Translations under genes and position numbers: made by a program | NCBI GenBank assembly: GCA_036513895.1 | Contig: DATBYF010000113.1 | Coordinates: forward strand, 11,842 to 75,841 | Reading direction: 5' to 3' | From: Palsa-147 sp036513895 | Lineage (GTDB): Bacteria; Acidobacteriota; Terriglobia; Acidiferrales; UBA7541 | DNA: 64,000 bases | The notes under the pieces: model-generated | The model's database searches: none | The model's input: the letters and a program-made list of their open reading frames with translations, nothing else | Told to the model about the DNA's origin: nothing | Shown here: positions 36,371 to 45,753 of the stretch, piece by piece | Layout of the letters: every line of letters begins with the position of its first letter | Numbering within the stretch: the first letter of the stretch is position 1

Positions 36371-37498
36371 ATGGATGTTGGCACTCAGAATCGGAGGCAG
36401 CTTTTCCTTCGCGCATGCCGCTGCGAGCCCGTCGAGCGTGTGCCGGTCTGGATCATGCGCCAGGCAGGCCGCTATCTGCCCGAATATCGTGCCCTTCGCG
36501 AAAAACATACGTTTCTCGAGGTGTGCAAAACTCCAGAACTTGCCGCCGAAGTCTCGCTCCAGCCGTTCGATCGTCTCGGCGTGGACGCCATAATCGTTTT
36601 CTCCGACATCCTCATCGTCGCTGAAGCGATGGGCCTGCCCCTCGACGTCCCTGATTCGGGTCCTGTCCTCGGCAACCCGGTGCACAACGCGAGCGACATC
36701 GACCGCCTACGCCTCTTCGACCCGAACGAGACGACGCGCTTCCTCGGCGACGCCATAAGCGCGATCTCCCGCACCGCCGGGCCAACCGTTCCCGTTCTCG
36801 GCTTCGCCGCCGCTCCCTGGACACTCGCCTGCTACATGGTCGAAGGCCAAACTCGCGGCGAACTAATCAAAATCAAGCAGATGCTCTACACCGCGCCCGA
36901 TTTACTGCGCGCACTCCTCGATAAAATCGCTCGCGCCACGGCCCCATATCTTCGCGCGCAAATCGAAGCCGGCGCCGCTGCAGTCCAGCTCTTCGACACC
37001 TGGGCGGGCGAATTGAGCCGAGACGAATACGAAGCCTTCGCGCTTCCCGCCACACAGCGCGTGATCGAAGAAGTTCGCAAAAGCGGCGCGCCCGTTATCC
37101 TCTACTCCAAAGGCACGGCGCATCTTTTCGCGTCCCTCGTGAAATCCGGCGCCGACGTTCTTAGCGTGGACTGGCGCATCCCTCTCGACGAAGCCCGTCG
37201 CACCGCAGGCCCTCGCATCGCGCTCCAAGGAAATATTGATCCGCGCATTCTTCTCACACGCGAAGACATCGCTGCGGACGCCGCCTGCTACGCAATCTCC
37301 CAAACAGCCGGTCGCGGACATATACTGAATCTCGGCCACGGCATTTTGCCCAACACGCCGGTAGAAATCGCGCAAGCATTTGTTCGCGCCGGCCAGGAAT
37401 TTCAATTGAGCACCGCCAAAGTGAATACAAGCGAAGCAAGCACAACGAAATTGCATCCAAGAAAAGGCGCGCGCGCCGAGGCCGGCCGGAGAGTTTAG
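36371..37498 (+). CDS. hemE: Uroporphyrinogen decarboxylase
   Basis: It decarboxylates the four acetate side chains of uroporphyrinogen III. It has 375 residues. The signature IMRQAGRYLPEYR and the later GFAAAPWTLACYMVEG and ALQGNIDPRIL are diagnostic. The start is ATG 36371, with GGAGGA somewhat far upstream; the frame open from 35966 overlaps the divergent hemX-like gene and is rejected. A short charged C-terminal extension (about 30 residues, Thr/Lys/Arg-rich) follows the barrel. Confidence 0.95.
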   Translation: MDVGTQNRRQLFLRACRCEPVERVPVWIMRQAGRYLPEYRALREKHTFLEVCKTPELAAEVSLQPFDRLGVDAIIVFSDILIVAEAMGLPLDVPDSGPVLGNPVHNASDIDRLRLFDPNETTRFLGDAISAISRTAGPTVPVLGFAAAPWTLACYMVEGQTRGELIKIKQMLYTAPDLLRALLDKIARATAPYLRAQIEAGAAAVQLFDTWAGELSRDEYEAFALPATQRVIEEVRKSGAPVILYSKGTAHLFASLVKSGADVLSVDWRIPLDEARRTAGPRIALQGNIDPRILLTREDIAADAACYAISQTAGRGHILNLGHGILPNTPVEIAQAFVRAGQEFQLSTAKVNTSEASTTKLHPRKGARAEAGRRV

Positions 37499-37516
37499 CG
37501 AGACAATCGAACCAAA

Positions 37517-38929
37517 ATGCCCGAATTAACTCCAAAGCCGCTGGACGCCCGCACCATCTCCCAGGTATCCGAAGAATTCCTCGCCAAATACAATCGCCCC
37601 GGCCCGCGCTACACCAGCTATCCCACCGCGCCCGTCTGGAAAGAAGATTTCGGCCCCGACGATCTCGAAAAAGTCTTCGCCACAGCCGATTCCAACGCCA
37701 CGCCAGTATCCCTCTACATGCACATCCCGTTTTGCGAAAGCCTGTGCCTCTTCTGCGCGTGCACCGTCTCGATCCAAAAAGACAAAGACGTCGCGCTCCC
37801 ATATCTCGTCACGCTAAAAAACGAAATCGAACACGTCGCTCGCTTTGTTTCCAAATCGCGCCCCATCGTCCAATTTCACTGGGGAGGCGGCACGCCAACC
37901 TATCTCAGCCCCGCGCAGATGGAAGAATTATTCAGTTTCACGCGCGATAGATTCACGTTCGCGTCCGACGCCGAAATCGGCATCGAAGTGGACCCCCGCG
38001 TCACCTCTCACGAACATCTCACCACGCTACGCCGCCTCGGTTTCAACCGCCTCAGCATGGGCGTTCAGGATTTCAATCCGCAGGTCCAGCAAGCGATTCA
38101 CCGCATCCAGCCCTTCGAAATGACGCGCGACCTCATTCTCGACGCCCGTGCGCAAGGCTTCGACAGCATCAACGTGGATTTGATTTACGGCCTGCCGCAT
38201 CAGACTATGGAATCTTTTGCGGCGACAATCGATCAAGTTCTCACTCTTGCACCCGATCGCGTCGCCATGTTCAGCTACGCGCACGTTCCCTGGCTGAAGA
38301 AGCAGCAAGGCTCGTTCATCGCCTATCTTCCGCAAGGCATGGAGAAATTCCGCATCTTCCGCGCTGGCCTCGCGCAATTCATTGGCGGCGGCTATGAATA
38401 TATCGGCATGGATCATTTCGCGCGCCCCGGCGATGAGCTTGCCGTCGCGCAACGCAATCGCACGCTGCACAGAAATTTTCAGGGTTACACAACGAAGGCT
38501 GGAGCCGATCTCTACGGAATGGGCGTGAGCGCCATAAGCGGCCTCGGTGACGCCTACGCGCAAAATTATCGCGAAGTCCCCGCCTACGCTTCGGCTGTAG
38601 CGCGTCGTGGCATCGCGACCATGCGCGGCTATCGCCTGACCGAGGACGATCGCCGGCGCCGCGAAGTAATCGGCCGTCTTCTCTGTCACACCGTAATCCG
38701 CAAACGCGAAATCGAGCAGCAATTCGGCATTTCCTTCGACGAGTATTTCGCGCCCGAAATCGCCCAGCTCGAAGATTTCCGCGCCGACGGCCTCGTTACT
38801 CTCGACGACGAAGAAATCCGCGTCACTCCGCTCGGCCGCGTCTTCATCCGCAATGCAGGTATGGCTTTCGATCGCTACCTGCGCGAACAACAAATGGATA
38901 GCCGCCCGCTATTCTCCAAGACTCTCTGA
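37517..38929 (+). CDS. hemN: Oxygen-independent coproporphyrinogen III oxidase (radical SAM)
   Basis: This protein has 470 residues. The radical-SAM cluster is CESLCLFC (Cys 73, 77, 80) with a fourth Cys at 82, as in HemN. The segments HWGGGTPTYLSP and MGVQDFNPQVQQAIHRIQP are specific for true HemN rather than HemW. It makes protoporphyrinogen IX without oxygen. It starts 18 bases after hemE and is followed directly by the HemY-type oxidase. Confidence 0.95.
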   Translation: MPELTPKPLDARTISQVSEEFLAKYNRPGPRYTSYPTAPVWKEDFGPDDLEKVFATADSNATPVSLYMHIPFCESLCLFCACTVSIQKDKDVALPYLVTLKNEIEHVARFVSKSRPIVQFHWGGGTPTYLSPAQMEELFSFTRDRFTFASDAEIGIEVDPRVTSHEHLTTLRRLGFNRLSMGVQDFNPQVQQAIHRIQPFEMTRDLILDARAQGFDSINVDLIYGLPHQTMESFAATIDQVLTLAPDRVAMFSYAHVPWLKKQQGSFIAYLPQGMEKFRIFRAGLAQFIGGGYEYIGMDHFARPGDELAVAQRNRTLHRNFQGYTTKAGADLYGMGVSAISGLGDAYAQNYREVPAYASAVARRGIATMRGYRLTEDDRRRREVIGRLLCHTVIRKREIEQQFGISFDEYFAPEIAQLEDFRADGLVTLDDEEIRVTPLGRVFIRNAGMAFDRYLREQQMDSRPLFSKTL

Positions 38930-38933
38930 TAGC

Positions 38934-40352
38934 GTGACGATCGTGCCGCCGTCGATCCAAGTCGCCATCATCGGAGCCGGAATCTCCGGCCTCTCCTGCG
39001 CTCATCGCCTTCGGCAACTCGGCATCTCTGTCCTCGTACTCGAATCGCAGGAGCGCGGCGGCGGCCTCGTCGGCACCATCGAGCGCGACGGCTTTCGCTT
39101 CGAAACCGGCCCGCAAAGTTTCCTCTGCACCAAGCCCATCCTCGAGATGATCCGCGCGCTCAATATCGAGTCCGACCTGCTGCAAGCCGATCCTCGCGCA
39201 CCACGCTACATTTACAAACACAAGCGCCTGCACGCAGTCCCCATGTCTCCGCCCGCCATACTGACAAGCTCGCTGCTCAGCCTAAGTTCCCGCTACCGGA
39301 TCGTCTCCGAGCGATTCCGTCGCACCAAGCCGCCAACGCCGGAAGAATCCGTCGCCGATTTCGTTCGCCGCAAATTCGGCAATGAAATCCTCGAATATCT
39401 CGTCGCTCCATTCGTCTCCGGTGTCTACGCCGGCGATCCAGAATTTCTCAGCCTGAAGAGCGCATTCCCTTCCCTCGATGAATGGGAGCGTGAGCACGGC
39501 AGCATCATCCGCGGAGCAATGAATTCGCGAAAGGGATCGCCGGGCCCGCGCCCCGCCTTATCCTCGTTCCGCGAAGGCATGCGATCCCTAATGAACGCGC
39601 TCACTCGCAGCCTCGATTCCGCATTCGTTCCCGACGCCCGCACCGATTCCATCGAGCGAAGCGCCGCGGGCTCGGGTTTCGCAATTCGATTCACACGAGC
39701 TGGCCAGCGCGAGGAAATGAAAGTTCAATCCGTCATTCTCGCAACACCTGCCTACATCTCCGGCCACGTCCTGGAAAATCTCTCGCCGCACCTTGCAAAA
39801 TCTCTGCTCGGCATCCCGTACGCCCCCGTCGCCGTCGTCTCGCACGGCTACAAACGCCAGCAAGTCGCCAATTCGCTAATCGGCTTCGGCGTTCTCATCC
39901 CCCGCAAAGAACGCCTGCGCACCCTCGGCACCGTCTGGAATTCTTCGCTGTTTCCCGGCTGTGCTCCATCGGATTCGGTTTTACTAACAAGCTTCGTCGG
40001 CGGCGCAACAGATCCCGAAATTGTTCACGAGGACCCCGATGAAATCAGCGCAATCGTCGAAGAAGAAATCAGTGGAATTCTTGAAATCAGCGGTGCGCCC
40101 GTAGCAAGTCAAATCACGCGCTACGCAAAAGGCCTGCCGCAATACAATCTCGGCCACGCGCACATTCTCGAAAATATTAATGAGGAACTTGCCCGCCAGG
40201 ACGGCCTCTTCCTGACCGGCAATTATTGGATAGGCCCCGCGCTGGGCAATTGCGTCGAGGCAGGCAATCAGGCTGCCGAATCCGCGCACGCATATCTATC
40301 TGGTCAAAAGTCCGCGACACCCGCACAATCCCAAATTTCAACTGCGACCTAA
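38934..40352 (+). CDS. hemG: FAD-dependent protoporphyrinogen oxidase (HemY type)
   Basis: This FAD protein has about 472 residues. The FAD-binding motif IIGAGISGLSCAHRL lies at the N-terminus, and FETGPQSF and the C-terminal SGNY-like TGNYWIGPALGNCVEAG are typical of HemY/PPOX enzymes. The start is uncertain: GTG 38934 or GTG 38943; the frame open from 38853 overlaps hemN. Together with hemN it supports the protoporphyrin rather than the coproporphyrin branch. The symbol is given by reaction; some schemes use hemY. The stop overlaps the convergent thioesterase gene by four bases. Confidence 0.9.
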   Translation: MTIVPPSIQVAIIGAGISGLSCAHRLRQLGISVLVLESQERGGGLVGTIERDGFRFETGPQSFLCTKPILEMIRALNIESDLLQADPRAPRYIYKHKRLHAVPMSPPAILTSSLLSLSSRYRIVSERFRRTKPPTPEESVADFVRRKFGNEILEYLVAPFVSGVYAGDPEFLSLKSAFPSLDEWEREHGSIIRGAMNSRKGSPGPRPALSSFREGMRSLMNALTRSLDSAFVPDARTDSIERSAAGSGFAIRFTRAGQREEMKVQSVILATPAYISGHVLENLSPHLAKSLLGIPYAPVAVVSHGYKRQQVANSLIGFGVLIPRKERLRTLGTVWNSSLFPGCAPSDSVLLTSFVGGATDPEIVHEDPDEISAIVEEEISGILEISGAPVASQITRYAKGLPQYNLGHAHILENINEELARQDGLFLTGNYWIGPALGNCVEAGNQAAESAHAYLSGQKSATPAQSQISTAT

Positions 40353-40894
40353 AATTCTCCGCGCGGCCGCCCGTACCGGTGCGCTAATCGTATCCGTCGC
40401 CGCGATTCCGCATCGCGATATCGCCGCCGTTCCGCCGCCGTCTTCAGAATCAACGGTGGAATCGCATGCGGGTGCCGCTCGGTATCGATCGCCACAAACG
40501 TCAGGTAAGCGCTGCTCGTATGCTTGCGCTCGCCCGTCAGCACATTTTCCGAAAACACTTTCACTCCGACTTCCATCGACGTATGAAACACGCGGTTCAC
40601 GCTCGACTTCAAAACGATCAACTCACCCACCTTGATCGGATTCCGGAAATCCACGTAGTCCATCGACGCCGTAACCACGTGGCTATTCGAGTGCCGGTGC
40701 GCCGCGATCGCTCCGGCGATGTCTACGAGGTGCATCACGCGCCCGCCAAGAATGTAGCCCAGCGGATTCGCATCGTTCGGCAACACCACTTCTGTCATTT
40801 CCGAACGCGATGCGCTCACCGGCTTCCCCACCAGCGCATCAGGCTTCCCGCCCGCCATCGATCTAGCTCGTGCCTTCGACCTTTTCGTCGCCAT
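40349..40894 (-). CDS. Hotdog-fold acyl-CoA thioesterase (YciA/BACH-like)
   Basis: This protein has 181 residues. The family segment NPLGYILGGRVMHLVDIAG and the MDYVDFRNPIKVGELI stretch define an acyl-CoA hydrolase. It probably releases free acids from medium- or long-chain acyl-CoA. ATG 40894 is preferred because AGGAAGAG lies just before it; it removes nine residues from the longer frame. It is convergent with hemG and unrelated to heme synthesis. Confidence 0.88.
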   Translation of the reverse strand: MATKRSKARARSMAGGKPDALVGKPVSASRSEMTEVVLPNDANPLGYILGGRVMHLVDIAGAIAAHRHSNSHVVTASMDYVDFRNPIKVGELIVLKSSVNRVFHTSMEVGVKVFSENVLTGERKHTSSAYLTFVAIDTERHPHAIPPLILKTAAERRRYRDAESRRRIRLAHRYGRPRGEF

Positions 40895-40932
40895 TTCTCT
40901 TCCTATCGCCGTAGCTTTCAAATTCGCGCGTG

Positions 40933-40970
40933 CACTCGTAGCGCCGGCATCTTGCCGGCGTTTTTTCGCG
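40933..40970. repeat. REP-like dispersed palindrome, copy 1
   Basis: The core CGCCGGCA-TCT-TGCCGGCG (40942-40960) is flanked by CACTCGTAG and a T-run. The same core in inverse orientation recurs at 53891-53909. It lies in the 178-bp space between divergent genes at 40894 and 41073. Confidence 0.7.
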
Positions 40971-41072
40971 CCGACACCCCACCTTCAACGCACGCGACAA
41001 ACTCCCTAAAAATAAATCGCCCCGCCACAACTCTCGCCGCCAAGAATCCGCTATGATACGCTTTTACATTCA

Positions 41073-41396
41073 ATGACCCCAACAACCAAGTCCCGCCGCG
41101 AGAGCCTCGAAGCATTCGTAAAAGCAACTCCAAACGACGCCTTCGCTCGCTACGGCCTCGCACTCGAGTGTGCCAAACTGGGCGACGACGCCGCAGCGCA
41201 AGAACATTTCAGGCGGCTAATCGCCGCAAATCCGGGCTACGTCGCCGGATATTTTCATTACGGCGCGTTACTCGCGCGCCTCGGAAGGAACGACGAGGCC
41301 CGCCAAATTCTGACCACTGGCGTATCCGTAGCGGATCAATCCGGCGATACGCACGCGCGCGACGAGATGCAGGCCGCCCTCGACGCGCTACCGTGA
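41073..41396 (+). CDS. TPR-repeat protein
   Basis: This protein has 107 residues made of about three tetratricopeptide repeats (DAFARYGLALECAKLGD, NPGYVAGYFHYGALLARLG and a weaker third). No signal peptide is present, so it is likely a cytoplasmic adaptor. It is 43 bases upstream of the Lon N-domain gene. Confidence 0.75.
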   Translation: MTPTTKSRRESLEAFVKATPNDAFARYGLALECAKLGDDAAAQEHFRRLIAANPGYVAGYFHYGALLARLGRNDEARQILTTGVSVADQSGDTHARDEMQAALDALP

Positions 41397-41439
41397 CTTC
41401 GCATCTCAATTTCGCGAAGCACGTGAGGCACCAGCTTCC

Positions 41440-42060
41440 ATGACTCTGATTCGCATCCCGCTCTTTCCCCTGCCGCTGGTTCTCTTCCCTCACGCCATTC
41501 TCCCTTTGCACATTTTCGAGCCGCGCTACAAACAAATGATCCGCGAATGCATTGACACCGAATCGAGATTCGGAGTCATCCTCGCTGGCGAGCGCGGCAT
41601 CGCCAAAATCGGCTGCACCGCCGAAGTGACCGAAATCACTCGTCAATTCGACGACGGTCGGATGGACATTAAAGTCGAGGGTCGCAGCCCGTTTGAAATC
41701 GAAAGTGTCGTCGAGGAAAAACCGTATTACGAAGCCAACGTCCGCATGCTCGAAGACGAAACCGACGCAAAGAGCGCGGCGATTCCCGAAGGCTTGCTCG
41801 AAGTGTACGCCCGCTGCCACATCCTTCTCTTTGGCAGCGAGCCCGAAGAATTTGATCGCGAAAACAACGAATCACTTGCCTTCGCCATCGCCGAGGACCT
41901 TCCTCTCGATGTCGAGGACAAGCAAACTATTCTCGCCTCGCGCGATGAAAACGACCGCCTCGCGCGTCTCCTTCCCATGCTCAATCAATTGATTCCACAG
42001 GCCGAAGTTCGTTACCGCATGCGCCGCAAAGCCGGCGGAAACGGCCACGCTAGCGTTTGA
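41440..42060 (+). CDS. Lon N-terminal (LON substrate-binding) domain protein
   Basis: This protein has 206 residues. It starts with IPLFPLPLVLFPHAILPLHIFEPRYKQM-like sequence, the hallmark of the Lon N-domain, and continues with its beta-rich and helical parts. The AAA+ and protease domains are absent, so it is a stand-alone LON-domain protein of unknown role. Confidence 0.88.
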   Translation: MTLIRIPLFPLPLVLFPHAILPLHIFEPRYKQMIRECIDTESRFGVILAGERGIAKIGCTAEVTEITRQFDDGRMDIKVEGRSPFEIESVVEEKPYYEANVRMLEDETDAKSAAIPEGLLEVYARCHILLFGSEPEEFDRENNESLAFAIAEDLPLDVEDKQTILASRDENDRLARLLPMLNQLIPQAEVRYRMRRKAGGNGHASV

Positions 42061-42128
42061 GCGTGGTGTCCGCCAAATTAGGAAACTACCCGATTGAGTG
42101 CAAACTATGTGCGAGCCGCCGCATCATT

Positions 42129-42134
42129 TATAAT
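42129..42134 (+). promoter_or_regulatory. Candidate -10 element for the AAA/VWA operon
   Basis: A perfect TATAAT lies 59 bases before the AAA+ ATPase start, in the 133-bp space after the LON-domain gene. The -35 region is weak. Confidence 0.35.
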
Positions 42135-42193
42135 GAAGAGGTATCCGCGCGCAACGACCGGTCCCTTCCGTTCCCGGTCCGAATGGGGTTTCG

Positions 42194-43678
42194 ATGAGTT
42201 CTCGTCCCAATAATCTTGGCGAACTTCGCCGCAGTGCCTGGTCCGAAGAAAAAATTGGCCACCGTTCCTTGAAGCAGGAGTTGCGCGAAAATCTCCTCGC
42301 GCGTCTCGAATCCGGCGAGCCGCTATTTTCCGGAATTCACGGCTACGAAGACACCGTAATTCCGCAAATCGTGAACGCCGTCCTCTCGCGCCATCACTTT
42401 ATTTTGCTCGGCCTTCGTGGCCAAGCGAAAACGCGTATCCTCCGCGGCCTCGTCTCGTTTCTCGATGATCAAATCCCCGCCATCGCAGGCTGCGAAATCC
42501 ACGATAATCCCTACGATCCGATTTGTGGCGCCTGCCGCGAACGTATCCGCACCGAAGGCGACGCGACTCCCATCGTTTGGCTCGACCGCGACCATCGCTA
42601 TGTCGAAAAACTCGCTACTCCCGATGTGACCATCGCCGACATGATCGGCGACGTGGATCCCATCAAAGCCGCTCGTGGCGGCCGCGATCTCTCCGACGAA
42701 CTCACCATTCATTACGGGCTGCTTCCCCGAGCGAATCGCGGCATCTTCTCCATCAATGAATTGCCCGACCTCGCCGGAAAAATCCAAGTCGGCCTTTTCA
42801 ACATCATGCAGGAAGGGGACGTCCAGATTAAGGGCTACCCGGTCCGGATGCCGCTTGACGTCCTGCTCGTCTTCACTGCAAATCCCGAAGACTACACGGC
42901 GCGTGGAAAGATCATCACGCCGCTGAAAGATCGCATCGGCTCGGAAATTCGAACGCACTATCCATCAACAGTTCGCGAGGGCATGTCTATCACCGCTCAG
43001 GAGTCTTGGATTGATCGTAAAGGCCGCGGCAAGGTCGTCGTGCCCTACTATGTCGCCGAGGTAATTGAAGAGATCGCGTTTCTGGCGCGCGAAGATAAGC
43101 GCGTGGATCGCCGCAGCGGCGTCAGCCAGAGACTCCCCATCAGCGCTCTCGAAAATGTGGCCAGCAGCGCCGAGCAGCGCGCCGTTCGCAATAAGGAATC
43201 TTTCGCCGTGGCGCGCGTAGCCGACACTTATTCCGCCATTCCTGCTATGACCGGAAAATTCGAACTCGAGTACGAAGGCGAAGTTCGCGGCGCCGACAAT
43301 ATCGCCCGCGAGCTGATCCGTTCCGCGATCGGAAAAGTCTTCACGCGATATTTTTCTGAAGTGAATCTCCAGCCGGTCGTCCAATGGTTCGAGCTCGGCG
43401 GAGATCTCAAAGTCGCCCTGAATGCTTCTTCATCCGATCACTTCGCGCAGCTCAAAAAGATTCCCGGCCTTCTCGATAATCTCGCGCCGCTCGGCGTCGG
43501 CTCGAAGTCCGAACAGCCGGTTGTCGCCGCTGCGGCCGAATTTGTTCTCGAAGGCCTCTGGGCGCACAAGCGCATCAGTCGCAGCGAGGAGCGCGGTTTC
43601 TTTGCCGAGGCACGGCGCGCGCAGGAACCTCGCGAGCCGCAAGCGCCCGGACGCGCTCCGCGCCGCCAGTTCAATTAG
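42194..43678 (+). CDS. MoxR/ChlI-like AAA+ ATPase
   Basis: This protein has 494 residues. The P-loop is GLRGQAKT, the AKT form used by MoxR ATPases. The AAA+ core resembles magnesium-chelatase subunit I (GIFSINELPDLAGKIQVGL and MQEGDVQIKGYPVRMPLD). A long C-terminal region (about 330-494) ends in an Arg/Pro-rich tail. It is followed after 18 bases by a VWA protein, so the two likely form a MoxR-VWA chaperone-type complex. It probably has no role in chlorophyll or heme chelation despite the nearby hem genes. Confidence 0.85.
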   Translation: MSSRPNNLGELRRSAWSEEKIGHRSLKQELRENLLARLESGEPLFSGIHGYEDTVIPQIVNAVLSRHHFILLGLRGQAKTRILRGLVSFLDDQIPAIAGCEIHDNPYDPICGACRERIRTEGDATPIVWLDRDHRYVEKLATPDVTIADMIGDVDPIKAARGGRDLSDELTIHYGLLPRANRGIFSINELPDLAGKIQVGLFNIMQEGDVQIKGYPVRMPLDVLLVFTANPEDYTARGKIITPLKDRIGSEIRTHYPSTVREGMSITAQESWIDRKGRGKVVVPYYVAEVIEEIAFLAREDKRVDRRSGVSQRLPISALENVASSAEQRAVRNKESFAVARVADTYSAIPAMTGKFELEYEGEVRGADNIARELIRSAIGKVFTRYFSEVNLQPVVQWFELGGDLKVALNASSSDHFAQLKKIPGLLDNLAPLGVGSKSEQPVVAAAAEFVLEGLWAHKRISRSEERGFFAEARRAQEPREPQAPGRAPRRQFN

Positions 43679-43696
43679 GAGATTCGCGAAACACTC

Positions 43697-44968
43697 ATGA
43701 AATACATCCGCTACACGAAATACACGGGCGAGGCCGCGGACGACCTGGATCTCCAGGAGCTGATGAACCGTCTTTCCGATTTCCTATTAGGCAGCGGATA
43801 CGAATCGCAATACGGCATGTGGGAAATGGATTCTTCGTCCATGTCGTCCGAGCGCGCCATGGATCAGCTCCGCGAAGCGATTCTTCGCGCGCTCGAAGAA
43901 GGCGATCTGCTCCCTCCGGAATTGATGGAGCAGCTCATGGAAAATCCGGACCTCTCGCAAAATCAACAGCTTCGCGAATTGATTGATCGCTTGATCGAAC
44001 GTCTCGAGCAGGAAAACTTCATTTCCAGCCAACCGCCGCAAGTAACTCCGCCGCCTTCGCAAACGCCCGGCGGTCAAATCGGCAAAGATCAGCCCAATCT
44101 CAACGCTCGCTTTGAAATCACCGACAAAGCCATCGATTTTCTCGGATTCAAAACGCTCAAGGATCTGCTGGCGTCACTCGGCAAATCGAGCTTTGGCCGC
44201 CACGACACGCGCGATCTTGCCACCGGCGTCGAATCCGGCGGCGCTTCGCGGCCCTATGAATTCGGCGATACGCTCAACCTTGATATCGGCGAAACTCTTT
44301 TTCGCGCTGTCCGCCGCAACGGCGCGAAAGTTCCAATTGAAATTGACTATTCCGACCTGATGGTTCACCAGTGCGAATATCAAAGTTCCTGCGCCACCGT
44401 GCTGATGCTCGATTGCAGCCACAGCATGATTCTTTACGGCGAGGATCGATTCACGCCCGCCAAGCGCGTCGCGCTCGCGCTTGCCCACTTAATCCGCACT
44501 CAATATCCCGGCGATTCGCTGCACTGCGTCCTTTTTCACGATTCCGCCGAAGAAATTCCGCTCGGCAAACTCGCCCGCGTTCAAGTCGGACCCTATTACA
44601 CCAATACGCGCGAGGGCTTGCGTATGGCGCAGCGCATTTTGAATCGCCAGAAAAACGATATGCGCCAAATCGTCATGATCACCGACGGCAAGCCTTCCGC
44701 GCTCACGCTTGAAGATGGGCGCATCTATAAGAATGCTTTCGGCCTCGATCCGCTCGTCGTAACGCAAACTCTCGAAGAAGTTTCCAAATGCCGCCGCGCA
44801 GGAATTCTGATCAACACATTCATGCTGGCAAGCGATTACAGCCTCGTTCACTTCGTTCAGAAAGTGACCGAACTCTGCCGCGGCAAAGCCTATTTCACCA
44901 CGCCATACACCCTCGGCCAGTATCTGCTCATGGATTACGTGCAGAAGAAGACTCGCAATATTCATTGA
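43697..44968 (+). CDS. VWA-domain protein, partner of the MoxR-like ATPase
   Basis: This protein has 423 residues. The N-terminal half is acidic and Gln/Pro-rich (about 20-130). The C-terminal half has a von Willebrand A domain with an intact-looking metal site start MLDCSHSMILYGEDRF (DxSxS form), TNTREGL and MITDGKPSA. Such proteins work with MoxR ATPases in assembling or activating other complexes. It is 18 bases downstream of the ATPase. Confidence 0.87.
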   Translation: MKYIRYTKYTGEAADDLDLQELMNRLSDFLLGSGYESQYGMWEMDSSSMSSERAMDQLREAILRALEEGDLLPPELMEQLMENPDLSQNQQLRELIDRLIERLEQENFISSQPPQVTPPPSQTPGGQIGKDQPNLNARFEITDKAIDFLGFKTLKDLLASLGKSSFGRHDTRDLATGVESGGASRPYEFGDTLNLDIGETLFRAVRRNGAKVPIEIDYSDLMVHQCEYQSSCATVLMLDCSHSMILYGEDRFTPAKRVALALAHLIRTQYPGDSLHCVLFHDSAEEIPLGKLARVQVGPYYTNTREGLRMAQRILNRQKNDMRQIVMITDGKPSALTLEDGRIYKNAFGLDPLVVTQTLEEVSKCRRAGILINTFMLASDYSLVHFVQKVTELCRGKAYFTTPYTLGQYLLMDYVQKKTRNIH

Positions 44969-45095
44969 TGCCGAAGGCACGTTTGAGCTTCTGCTGTTAC
45001 GCCCCAGCTGGTGCTGCGCAAGAAATTCGCACCGAGTTCTTGTGAGCAGCATCGAATCAGTGTGGCTTAAAATCTAGATTGGTGGCCGAATAATC

Positions 45096-45620
45096 GTGCG
45101 CGCCTTTTGGTCCAAGAAAAACACGGGAGGAATGCTGGAAGCCGGCGCAGCCGCTCCGGATTTCACTCTCAACGACGTTGACGGCAAGCCGCATTCATTA
45201 TCCGATGCGCTCAAGACAGGCCCTGTCCTCGCGGCATTCTTCAAGATTTCCTGTCCCGTCTGCCAGTTTACGTTTCCATTTATCGAGCGAATCTTCGAAA
45301 GATACGGCGGAGGAAAAGCGCAGATCTGGGGAATTTCTCAGGACGATGCGCGCGACACGAAAGATTTTTACAAGGAATTCGATCTCAGCTTCCCTGCGCT
45401 TCCCGATGCCGACTGCTATCCGGTTTCGAATCTTTATCGCATAACAAATGTTCCCAGCCTTTTCCTGATCGAACCCGACGGCAAAATCAGCATCAGCGTC
45501 ACCGGTTTTTCGAAGAAAGATTTGGATGAAATCGCAAAAAGATTTGCCGCCACCAGCACAAAGCCGCCGATTCCACTGTTCGCGCCGAGCGATATCGTCC
45601 CCGACTACAAACCTGGTTGA
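45096..45620 (+). CDS. Thioredoxin-fold protein, AhpC/TSA-TlpA type
   Basis: This protein has 174 residues. It has a redox pair CPVC (Cys 53 and 56) after APDFTLNDVDG, the standard start of peroxiredoxin/TlpA domains, and the cis-Pro in ITNVPSLFLI. No signal peptide is seen, so it is likely cytoplasmic, a peroxiredoxin-like or thiol-disulfide exchange protein. The start is GTG 45096; an ATG at 45132 behind GGGAGG is an alternative. Confidence 0.83.
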   Translation: MRAFWSKKNTGGMLEAGAAAPDFTLNDVDGKPHSLSDALKTGPVLAAFFKISCPVCQFTFPFIERIFERYGGGKAQIWGISQDDARDTKDFYKEFDLSFPALPDADCYPVSNLYRITNVPSLFLIEPDGKISISVTGFSKKDLDEIAKRFAATSTKPPIPLFAPSDIVPDYKPG

Positions 45621-45712
45621 GGCTCCCGCAACTAGGTTCCGTGCGAACCTAAAACTTCACCCAGCTGCCACCCAAGAAAGAGTTGATCATCACAGCTTGC
45701 GGGAACCTCCAG

Positions 45713-45747
45713 GCACTTGTAGCGCCGGGCTTTTCAGCCCGGCATCC
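45713..45747. repeat. REP-like dispersed palindrome, copy 2
   Basis: GCACTTGTAGC precedes the stem GCCGGGC-TTTTCA-GCCCGGC (45724-45743). The flank matches the copies near 48600 and 54706. It lies between the thioredoxin-fold gene and the small basic gene. Confidence 0.65.
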
Positions 45748-45753
45748 GACCCG

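Noticed and set aside
42194..44968. Magnesium chelatase for chlorophyll synthesis
   Set aside because: No ChlH-like subunit or other chlorophyll genes; a MoxR-VWA pair explains the sequence better.
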